The position numbers and the translations under genes are program-made. From positions 1-41,001 of the forward strand of contig DATIFQ010000139.1 in the NCBI GenBank assembly GCA_035455185.1: DNA of 41,001 nucleotides. Reading direction: 5' to 3'. This document shows, piece by piece, positions 22,366-29,307 of the stretch; position 1 is the stretch's first letter, and every line of letters begins with the position of its first letter. The notes beneath the pieces were generated by a model, which did not search any database, was not told the DNA's origin, and saw only the letters and a program-made list of their open reading frames with translations. The DNA is from JAEHDI01 sp035455185. GTDB taxonomy: Bacteria; Acidobacteriota; Terriglobia; Bryobacterales; Bryobacteraceae.

Positions 22366-23775
22366 ATGTTATCCCGTCGCGATTTTCTCCGCGCTGCGAC
22401 CGTTTCTCCGCTGATCGGATGCCGTAAGCCTACGGCATCCGGCATCCGCATTCGGGACCTCGGCTTTCAGTACGAGGATTTCCTCTATCGCGCGCCGATC
22501 AAATTCGGCGGCCTCGTCCTCGACCGTGTGACGCTGCTGAATGTCGATTGTGTTGTCGAAGATGCCGGCGGACGAACGTCGAAGGGCTCCGGGTCGATGC
22601 CTCTCGGCAACATTTGGTCGTTTCCGTCTCGGAAAATGCCGTACGAGGCGACGCTCGCAGCCATGAAGGCACTCGCCGGGCGGATCTCGAAGATCACCGG
22701 TGCATATAAGGAGTCCGGACACCCCATCGATATCAACTGGGCTCTGGAGCCGGAATATCTGAAAGCTGCGGACGAAGTCTCGCGGGAACTGGCGCTCGTC
22801 GAACCCATCCCGAAGCTGTGCACGCTTGTGACCGCCAGCCCGTTCGATGCCGCGGTCCACGATGCGTTCGGCAAGCTTCACGGCCGCAACTGCTACCGGA
22901 CCTACGGTCCCGACCTGATGCAGCACGACATCGGACATTATCTAGGCGCGGAATTTCAGGGAGAGTACCTCGACCGGTATGTACTCCAGACGGCCAAGCC
23001 CCGGATGCCGCTGTATCACCTCGTCGGTGCGCTCGATCCGATTACCGAATCTGATATCAAGCAACGGATCAACGACGGACTCCCGGAGACCGTGCCCGAG
23101 TGGATTAACTACAACGGACTGACGCACCTCAAGATCAAGCTAAACGGTGACGACCTGAAGTGGGATGTAGGCCGCGTGCTGGCCGTTGATCGGGTGGCGG
23201 TCGAGACGCAGAAGAAGCGCGGCGTCACGAAATGGTTCTACTCGGCGGACTTCAACGAGCGCTGCAAGAATGTGGACTACTTGATCGCGTTTCTGAGGCA
23301 AGTGAAGGAGAAGACGCCCGAAGGCTTCGAGCGGATTCAATACATCGAGCAGCCCACCGGCCGCGATCTCAAAGCTCACCGGTCGAACGTGATGCACGAG
23401 GCGGCAAAGCTTAAGCCCGTAGTGATCGACGAGTCGCTAACCGATCTTGAAAGCCTACAACTGGCGCGCGAGATGGGATACACCGGAGCGGCGCTCAAGG
23501 CGTGTAAGGGACAGAGCCAGGCCGTGCTGATGGCGGCGGCTGCACAGAAGTACAAAATGTTCCTCTGCGTGCAGGATTTGACCTGTCCGGGTGCGTCGCT
23601 CATTCACTCGGCCGGGCTTGCTGCTCACATCCCTGGCGTTGCCGCGATCGAGGCGAATTCGCGCCAGTACGTCCCGGCTGCCAACGAGCCTTGGGTGAAG
23701 CGATTTCCCGGCATCTTCATCGTCAAAGACGGGACTATGGACACCAGTATTCTTGACGTCCCCGGTCTCGTGTAG
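22366..23775 (+). CDS. Tat-exported enolase-superfamily (mandelate racemase/MLE-like) protein
   Basis: 469 residues. The leader SRRDFLRAATVSPLIGC combines a twin-arginine motif with a lipobox-like LIGC, suggesting a Tat-exported lipoprotein. The capping domain is about 25-200. The barrel domain (about 225-440) has the KxK motif in LKIKLNG, metal ligands in YSADFNE, YIEQPT and VIDESLTD, and a late IEANSRQY. Members of the family abstract an alpha-proton from carboxylic acids (racemases, epimerases, dehydratases); the substrate is unknown. Export is unusual for this superfamily but common among Solibacter-type enzymes. It lies 10 bases after the DedA gene. Confidence 0.82.
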   Translation: MLSRRDFLRAATVSPLIGCRKPTASGIRIRDLGFQYEDFLYRAPIKFGGLVLDRVTLLNVDCVVEDAGGRTSKGSGSMPLGNIWSFPSRKMPYEATLAAMKALAGRISKITGAYKESGHPIDINWALEPEYLKAADEVSRELALVEPIPKLCTLVTASPFDAAVHDAFGKLHGRNCYRTYGPDLMQHDIGHYLGAEFQGEYLDRYVLQTAKPRMPLYHLVGALDPITESDIKQRINDGLPETVPEWINYNGLTHLKIKLNGDDLKWDVGRVLAVDRVAVETQKKRGVTKWFYSADFNERCKNVDYLIAFLRQVKEKTPEGFERIQYIEQPTGRDLKAHRSNVMHEAAKLKPVVIDESLTDLESLQLAREMGYTGAALKACKGQSQAVLMAAAAQKYKMFLCVQDLTCPGASLIHSAGLAAHIPGVAAIEANSRQYVPAANEPWVKRFPGIFIVKDGTMDTSILDVPGLV

Positions 23776-23796
23776 GGACGCGCCGCCGGCATATTC

Positions 23797-24492
23797 CTAA
23801 CGTGATTCCACCGGTTCTGCGACCACTTTACCGTCGCGCATGTGGACGGTTCGGTGGGCGTAGGCCGCCGCCTCGGGGTTGTGCGTGATCATCAGGATGG
23901 TCTGGCCGAGCTGTCCGTTGAGATCGCGAAGCAGCCCTAGCACGACGTTCGAATTCTCCGTGTCGAGGTTGCCTGTGGGTTCGTCCGCCAACAGAATCGA
24001 AGGATGATTCACGATCGCTCGCGCGATCGCCACGCGTTGTTGCTCTCCACCCGACAGCGCCCGTGGCTTGTGATGCAGGCGCCGGCTGATGCCGAGCAGA
24101 TCCAAAACTTCCCGGAACTTTGGATCTTCCTGAAAGTCTTTGCCCGCAATGTGACGCGCGATGGCGATGTTGTCCGACGCAGTCAGCGTCGGCAGTAGGT
24201 TGTACTTCTGGAAAACGAAACCCACCTCAGTTTTTCGAAGTTCCGTACGATCCGACTCCGACATCGCGAGGAGGTCTTTTCCATGGATAAAGACCGTGCC
24301 GGAGGTGGGCGGAGTAAGCCCGCCCAGAATGTGGAAGAGCGTCGACTTTCCGCTCCCGGACGGGCCCACGATGGCGAGAAACTCTCCGCGGCCGACCGCG
24401 AGGTCCACTCCGCGCAGCGCGTGAACGTCCACCTCTCCCACGCGGTAGATCTTGCGAAGGTCGTGCACACGAATGACGATGTCGTTATTCAT
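23797..24492 (-). CDS. ABC transporter ATP-binding protein, MacB/LolD type
   Basis: 231 residues with Walker A GPSGSGKST, Q-loop FVFQKYNLLPTLTA, signature LSGGEQQRV, Walker B ILLADEPTGNLD and H-loop ITHNPEA. GNLDTENS is characteristic of the MacB/LolD/FtsE (type VII) class, which powers mechanotransmission or lipoprotein and peptide export rather than import. Its ATG overlaps the end of the permease gene by eight bases, so the pair is co-translated. Confidence 0.92.
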   Translation of the reverse strand: MNNDIVIRVHDLRKIYRVGEVDVHALRGVDLAVGRGEFLAIVGPSGSGKSTLFHILGGLTPPTSGTVFIHGKDLLAMSESDRTELRKTEVGFVFQKYNLLPTLTASDNIAIARHIAGKDFQEDPKFREVLDLLGISRRLHHKPRALSGGEQQRVAIARAIVNHPSILLADEPTGNLDTENSNVVLGLLRDLNGQLGQTILMITHNPEAAAYAHRTVHMRDGKVVAEPVESR

Positions 24493-25579
24493 ACGCCAGC
24501 GCCTCGATCGCGTCCTGTCGCGCGGCCTTCCACGCCGGATACATGGCTCCTAGAATCGCCCCGAGGACGGCGATCACTGCGGCGATAGGCCACCACCCGG
24601 GCACGATCTTCTGGATTAGCGACGCCGGCACCATCGTCTCGATCACCCAACGCGAGCCGTACGTGAGCAGGATGCCCAAAACCGACCCGACGAGTGCAAG
24701 CAGCGCGGTCTCGCGGAAAATCATGTTAAGAACATACGCGGGCGAGGCTCCGAGCGCCTTCAGGATGCCGATCTCTCTGGTCCGTTCGAGCACCGCCGTG
24801 TACATCGAGAGGAACACTACCAGGAAACCGACAACGATCGAAAGCCCGATTATCACCCCGATGAACGCCTTCAGACCCGGCACGTTGTTCACCGAATAGA
24901 GCGAGGTAAGTTCCTCCATCGAGTAGATCGGATAATCCGGCAGGCGCTGCTTGAGCGCCGCCACCGCCTTGTCCGTGTTCGCTGGATTGTCAAGCTTCAG
25001 GAAAACCGAGCTCAGCTTGCCAGTCGTACTCGTGAGGTCCTGAAGCGTCCGGCGGGGGATCACAATGCGCGCGAGCTTGCCCGGCTCGGAGATGCCGCAC
25101 ACGCGCCAGTTCCGGTCCAGCAGTCGCACGGTGGACCCCACCGTCAGTTTGTTCTGCCGGGCATAGAACTCGTCCACGATCATGTCGTCAGGATTTCGAA
25201 ACGGCCCACCCTCCTGATACCGGAATCCACCGCTGATTCGGTTGAACTCCTCCAGATCGATGCCCGTGATCGTGTTCACTCCACCGATCGGATAGACGAC
25301 CGTGCCGGTGGCGTAGCGGACATGCGGTTGCTGCTCGAAGAAGCCGAGCAGTTTTTCGTTCATCGACGCCGAGCTCAAGCCGATCAGCGACGTTCCCGGC
25401 GCACGCACCAACACATCGGCGCCGACGCCTCGCGCCCGCCGGGCCGAGTCCTCCAACATTCCCTCGCTCAAGCCGACCAGCGTCAGCATCATTGTGACCT
25501 CGACGCCGACCGCAAGCACGCTGAGCAACGTCCGCACCGGCCGGTGCTTCAGGTTTTCAACGACAAGTTTATTGATCAA
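24485..25579 (-). CDS. FtsX/MacB-type ABC transporter permease
   Basis: 364 residues with the MacB topology: a first helix (about 15-38, TLLSVLAVGVEVTMMLTLVG), a periplasmic MacB_PCD domain (about 45-235) and three C-terminal helices (about 245-270, 295-320 and 330-352) with VLERTREIGILKALGASPAY between, the classical FtsX motif. I chose TTG 25579 because AAGGAA lies 10 bases upstream and INKLVVENLKHRPVRT is the usual family start; earlier in-frame starts add an unrelated tail. With the ATPase it probably exports a compound or acts on envelope lipoproteins. Confidence 0.85.
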   Translation of the reverse strand: MINKLVVENLKHRPVRTLLSVLAVGVEVTMMLTLVGLSEGMLEDSARRARGVGADVLVRAPGTSLIGLSSASMNEKLLGFFEQQPHVRYATGTVVYPIGGVNTITGIDLEEFNRISGGFRYQEGGPFRNPDDMIVDEFYARQNKLTVGSTVRLLDRNWRVCGISEPGKLARIVIPRRTLQDLTSTTGKLSSVFLKLDNPANTDKAVAALKQRLPDYPIYSMEELTSLYSVNNVPGLKAFIGVIIGLSIVVGFLVVFLSMYTAVLERTREIGILKALGASPAYVLNMIFRETALLALVGSVLGILLTYGSRWVIETMVPASLIQKIVPGWWPIAAVIAVLGAILGAMYPAWKAARQDAIEALAYE

Positions 25580-25698
25580 GAAAGGAGTTCCTTCGAACTC
25601 TAGGAGCTCCGCGCGGGACGCGCGGGACCATGTTCCATTGTAGCGATGAGACAAAGCTTCCCGCGCGTTCCACATCGTCTTCACGGACTGCGCCATCG

Positions 25699-25716
25699 CT
25701 CGTACCAGTACGAGCA
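25699..25716. repeat. inverted repeat in the intergenic region before the response regulator gene
   Basis: GCTCGTAC and GTACGAGC form a perfect 8-bp inverted repeat separated by two bases, too compact for a terminator and without a T run. It lies in the 363-base non-coding gap (25580-25942) between the divergent permease and response regulator genes and could be an operator. Confidence 0.45.
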
Positions 25717-25747
25717 AGAGCGAAGTAATAGAACGCTAAGTAATTGA

Positions 25748-25772
25748 GTACATGTGAGAAATGTACCGGTAC
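25748..25772. repeat. overlapping GTAC palindromes in the same intergenic region
   Basis: GTACAT (25748-25753) and ATGTAC (25761-25766) are inverted around a seven-base spacer. The right arm overlaps a second perfect palindrome, GTACCGGTAC (25763-25772). Together with 25699-25716, three GTAC-containing dyads occur within 75 bases. A regulatory role is inferred only. Confidence 0.4.
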
Positions 25773-25802
25773 GGTTCTGTGCGTGGCACTCCAGTTTGGG
25801 TC

Positions 25803-25831
25803 TTTTCACCTGCAACGTATCAGCGTATTCT
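25803..25831 (+). promoter_or_regulatory. possible promoter of the response regulator gene
   Basis: TTTTCA (25803-25808) and TATTCT (25826-25831) are 17 bases apart. Transcription would start near 25838 and give a leader of about 105 bases before ATG 25943. The rest of the leader holds no structure I can name. Confidence 0.35.
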
Positions 25832-25942
25832 GAACTTACTCCGCGCTATTCTTCAGCCGGGGAAGCAAATACCTCTGGCAAAACGACGACACAACGCGGG
25901 GTGCCGCCAATGGAACGGCGGCTGGGTGTGATTGGAGGAGCG

Positions 25943-26671
25943 ATGATCCGTGTGGTTCTGTACACCGACGAACCGATGTTCGCGGAGGGCTTGACGCATG
26001 TGCTGTCATCCGGAAATGCGTTTCAGCTCTGCGAGGTCTGTGGGACCATCGGCGGTCTGTCTCGCGGCGTCGCGGAGGCGCGCCCCGAGATCGTCATGCT
26101 CGATTGGGGTCCCACCGTTACGCTTCGGGATCTGCTGGACATTCGCTCAAGCGCGCCTTGGGTGCGCGTCGTGGTATGGGCCCGTTCGATCTCGACCGAG
26201 CTCGCTTTTCAGGCCATTGAACACGGCATTCACGGAATCCTGGACAAGTGCGCACCCGCTCACACTCTCTTGAAGTGCCTGGAGATCGTCTCCGAGGGCG
26301 GGCTCTGGTTCGATGAGACCCTAAAAAAGAAAATCCTCGACCGTCCTGCTGTGGAACTCACCCGGCGCGAAAGCCAGTTGGTCACGCTGCTGTGTCACGG
26401 GATGAGCAACAAGGAAATAGCCGGCGAACTCAGGCTGTCCGAAGGCACCATCAAAGTGTATCTATCCCGGATGTTCCAGAAACTCGGCGTGAAGGACCGA
26501 TTTGAGCTGGCGTTGTACGGCCTGAAAAACCACGTCGAGAAGAACGGAGCCGCCGCCTTTGCGCACGGACGGGATAAAGTCCGGCGGCCCGTCCAGAGCG
26601 ATCACGGGCCATGGCTCCGGTCGCTCATGGTCGTACCCCAGACGGAGCACAGCGCGGCCAACGCGGGCTGA
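25943..26671 (+). CDS. LuxR/NarL-family response regulator with atypical receiver domain
   Basis: 242 residues. The receiver domain (about 1-118) keeps the phospho-acceptor region IVMLDWGP (Asp) and a lysine in GILDKCAP. The acidic pair near the N-terminus is TDE instead of DD, and the switch Thr/Ser after strand 4 appears to be Ala (VVVWARS), so phosphorylation-driven switching is doubtful. The LuxR HTH (about 137-195: ELTRRESQLVTLLCHGMSNK ... EGTIKVYLSRMFQKL) is canonical. ATG 25943 has GGAGGAG just upstream. No histidine kinase gene is nearby. It ends 15 bases from the convergent btuC. Confidence 0.85.
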   Translation: MIRVVLYTDEPMFAEGLTHVLSSGNAFQLCEVCGTIGGLSRGVAEARPEIVMLDWGPTVTLRDLLDIRSSAPWVRVVVWARSISTELAFQAIEHGIHGILDKCAPAHTLLKCLEIVSEGGLWFDETLKKKILDRPAVELTRRESQLVTLLCHGMSNKEIAGELRLSEGTIKVYLSRMFQKLGVKDRFELALYGLKNHVEKNGAAAFAHGRDKVRRPVQSDHGPWLRSLMVVPQTEHSAANAG

Positions 26672-26686
26672 GCGGTTTCGTCCGCT

Positions 26687-27694
26687 TCACAGCCAGAGGC
26701 TGCGGCGCCGTGAGCGCAACAGCCAGATGAAGAACGGTCCGCCTAGCATCGCCGTGATCACGCCTACCGGCACTTCCGTGGGTGCAAGGATCGTTCGCGC
26801 CACCGTGTCACAAGCCGCCAGAAACGCAGCGCCCACAAAGAACGAGCACGGAATCAGGAACCGGTGATCGGCCCCGAAGCGGAGCCGCAGCGCGTGCGGC
26901 ACAATCAGTCCGATAAACCCGATCGGCCCCGTCAGTGCCGTGACGGACCCCGCGATCAGCGATCCCGAAATGTAGCCTGCCAGCATCAGGCGCGAGGTGG
27001 AGACACCGCGCGACGCGGCCCACTCCTCTCCCACCGTCATCAGGTTCCAGTCGCGAGCCTTCCAGAACAGGTAGATGACGAATGGCAGTACAGCGCCTGC
27101 CAGCCACCCCAGCGTCGAATACTCCACTGCGTCGATGCCCCCCAACAGCCACCGGACAATCGCGAACGACTGCCCGAAATCCGCAAGGTACTGGAGAAAC
27201 AGGATGCACGCCAGGCAGATGCTGTTAATCGTGACGCCCGCCAACAGCAAAGTAAACGACGACATACGACGACCTTCCGTGGCGACTGCCAGCACCAGCG
27301 CTAGCGTCAGTCCCGCTCCTCCAAAGGCCGCAAGCCAGATGGCCGGAAGACCCACCGCCGTCTGCCAGCCGAGCGAAATCGACAGTACGGCTCCCAGCGA
27401 TGCGCCGCTCGACACGCCCAGCGTGTATGGGGTGGCCAGGGCATCGCGCAGCAGCGCCTGAAACAACGCTCCCGCCACCGCCAGTGCGCCTCCCGCCAGC
27501 AGTCCGAGAAGAACCCGAGGCAGGCGGGCATAAAACAGGATTTCCGCGTCCGGAGAGAGTCCGGCAAACGCCCGCCCGTAGTCGACTGGAGCCGAGCCGA
27601 TCAGCGGAAGAATCACCAACGCAGCGGCCGCCCCGGCGGCGCTCAGACTCACGACAACCAGCCACCGCCGCGGCGTCACGCTTCGAGTCGGCAT
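26687..27694 (-). CDS. btuC: FecCD-family ABC permease, vitamin B12 importer
   Basis: 335 residues with about ten membrane helices. RLPRVLLGLLAGGALAVAGA (about 56-75), TPYTLGVSSGASLGAVLSI and GPIGFIGLIVPHALRLRFGA (the cytoplasmic coupling region) are diagnostic for BtuC/FecCD permeases. It moves cobalamin across the inner membrane with BtuD. It is the last gene of the riboswitch-controlled operon, six bases after btuD, with GAGGAGAG close before the ATG. Without the riboswitch it could equally be a siderophore permease; the operon makes B12 the likely substrate. Confidence 0.9.
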   Translation of the reverse strand: MPTRSVTPRRWLVVVSLSAAGAAAALVILPLIGSAPVDYGRAFAGLSPDAEILFYARLPRVLLGLLAGGALAVAGALFQALLRDALATPYTLGVSSGASLGAVLSISLGWQTAVGLPAIWLAAFGGAGLTLALVLAVATEGRRMSSFTLLLAGVTINSICLACILFLQYLADFGQSFAIVRWLLGGIDAVEYSTLGWLAGAVLPFVIYLFWKARDWNLMTVGEEWAASRGVSTSRLMLAGYISGSLIAGSVTALTGPIGFIGLIVPHALRLRFGADHRFLIPCSFFVGAAFLAACDTVARTILAPTEVPVGVITAMLGGPFFIWLLRSRRRSLWL

Positions 27695-27700
27695 CTCTCC

Positions 27701-28471
27701 TCAGTCTCCGTACACGATCCACGGACGTCCCGCCGCCGTCCGCTGGATCTCGGCGTCCACGCCGAATACCCGGCGCACCATCTCGGCCGTCATCACGTCC
27801 GACGGTGCGGCGTCCGCCACAATTTCTCCGGCGCGCAGCATGATGACACGGTCCGAATAGGCCGCGGCGAGATTCAAATCGTGGGTCACCGCCACCACAA
27901 GCAATCCCTTCCGTGCGAGATCGCGCAGCAGGTTATAGGTCGCTACCTGGTGCTGGAGGTCGAGGAACGTCGTAGGCTCGTCGAGAAGCAGTACCCGGGG
28001 CGATTGCGCCAGCACCGACGCCAGGATTACCCTCTGCCGCTCGCCGCCGCTCAGCGAGCGGAAATCGCGCCGACGGAAGCGAATCGTGTCGGTAATCGCC
28101 ATGGCGCGCTCCACCGCCTCGCGGTCTTCCGGGGATTCGAACAACCCGTCACAATGCGGCGTACGGCCCATCAGCACCACCTGCTCGGCTGTGAACGGGA
28201 ATTCGAGACGCACCGACTGAGGCACGAATGCGACTTGCCGCGCGAATGCCCGCCGTGGCCATTTCCCGATCTCGGTGCCGTTGTAGCGGCACCGTCCGGT
28301 GTAGCGGGGCCGCAAGCCGGCCATGATCCCGAGCAGCGTGGATTTCCCGGCGCCGTTAGGCCCGACCACGGCCGCGAGTTGTTCCCCCTCGAAGTCGAGC
28401 GAAGCCCCGTGCAGCACCTGGCTGCCGTTGTAACGCATGCCGACTTCGCACAATTGGAACAGGCCGCTCAG
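27701..28471 (-). CDS. btuD: vitamin B12 ABC transporter ATP-binding protein (probable CTG start)
   Basis: About 256 residues. Walker A GPNGAGKST, Q-loop FVPQSVRL, signature LSGGERQRV, Walker B VLLLDEPTTFLD and H-loop VTHDLNLAA are all present. The usual N-terminal strand (LFQLCEVGMRYNGSQVL) extends upstream of the first TTG (28453). The best ribosome site, GGAGG (28483-28479), lies seven bases before CTG 28471, whose CTGA overlaps the btuF stop like an ATGA junction. I therefore propose CTG 28471; TTG 28453 or the internal ATG would truncate the first strand. It energises cobalamin uptake with BtuC. Confidence 0.85.
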   Translation of the reverse strand: MSGLFQLCEVGMRYNGSQVLHGASLDFEGEQLAAVVGPNGAGKSTLLGIMAGLRPRYTGRCRYNGTEIGKWPRRAFARQVAFVPQSVRLEFPFTAEQVVLMGRTPHCDGLFESPEDREAVERAMAITDTIRFRRRDFRSLSGGERQRVILASVLAQSPRVLLLDEPTTFLDLQHQVATYNLLRDLARKGLLVVAVTHDLNLAAAYSDRVIMLRAGEIVADAAPSDVMTAEMVRRVFGVDAEIQRTAAGRPWIVYGD

Positions 28472-29307
28472 AACTTCACCTCCGGATGGATCAGCCTCCC
28501 GAATTCCCGTGCCGCCTCAATCACCCGCGGGCCCGGAACCACAAAGATGTCCGACGCCACAGCGAAGACCCTCTTTCGTTTGACGGCGGTGAGATTCGGA
28601 TAGCGGTTCCACAGCGCGACCACGGCCCTCTTCTCGGCTTCCGTCACGCCCGCTGTTCGTGACATCTCGCCCATGTCGATGATCACCTCCGGATCCCGCA
28701 CGAGTACCTCTTCGAGCGAGACCTTCGCGTAAGCGATCGCGGCACCGGCCATCACGTTCTCTCCTCCCGCGATTTCCATGACCTCGTTCAGGTAGGATGA
28801 ACTCCCCGCGGCGATCAGGTCTTCGATCCTCCCCGGCGTCCGCCCGACGACGAACAGCACGCGGCGGCGGGGCAGCCCCGTTGTCCTCCCCCGGACCGAG
28901 TCCAGGCCACCTTGAATCGAGCTGCACAACTTTGCCGCGCGCTCCGGCACTCCGCACAAGGCGCCGATCTGGCGGATCGACTCGAGAATTTCCATGATGG
29001 TCGCGTCGTCCAGTTCCACCACGTTGAGTTTGAGCGTCGGCAGAGTGATCGCTTGGCGGATCATGCTTTTCTCGGCCAACACTACGTCCGGCCTCAACGA
29101 GAGGATCATTTCCACATCGGGGCGCAGGTACGTCCCGATCTTTGGTTTCCTCGCCGCTTGCGGCGGATAGTTGCAGAACGTTGTCACGCCCGCCACGCGG
29201 TCACCGAGTCCCAGCGCGTAAAGCATCTCGGTGATGCTTGGCGCCGTCGACACGATCCGCTGCGGCGGCGCCGCCAGTGCGAGTGCGAGAAGCCAGCCGG
29301 CTACCAT
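28468..29307 (-). CDS. btuF: cobalamin ABC transporter substrate-binding protein
   Basis: 279 residues. A short signal peptide (VAGWLLALALAAPPQ) is followed by the type III periplasmic binding fold: RIVSTAPSITEMLYALGLGD, VTTFCNYPP, KIGTYLRPDVEMILSLRPDV, and a C-terminal lobe with SLEEVLVRDPEVIIDMG. It captures cobalamin from the outer-membrane receptor and delivers it to BtuC. Its ATG overlaps the receptor stop by seven bases. The length matches BtuF (about 265) rather than the larger siderophore-binding proteins. Confidence 0.87.
   Translation of the reverse strand: MVAGWLLALALAAPPQRIVSTAPSITEMLYALGLGDRVAGVTTFCNYPPQAARKPKIGTYLRPDVEMILSLRPDVVLAEKSMIRQAITLPTLKLNVVELDDATIMEILESIRQIGALCGVPERAAKLCSSIQGGLDSVRGRTTGLPRRRVLFVVGRTPGRIEDLIAAGSSSYLNEVMEIAGGENVMAGAAIAYAKVSLEEVLVRDPEVIIDMGEMSRTAGVTEAEKRAVVALWNRYPNLTAVKRKRVFAVASDIFVVPGPRVIEAAREFGRLIHPEVKF

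Noticed and set aside
26673..26686. Possible terminator between the response regulator gene and btuC
   Set aside because: The gap is only 15 bases and the dyad is short, with no T run on either strand.
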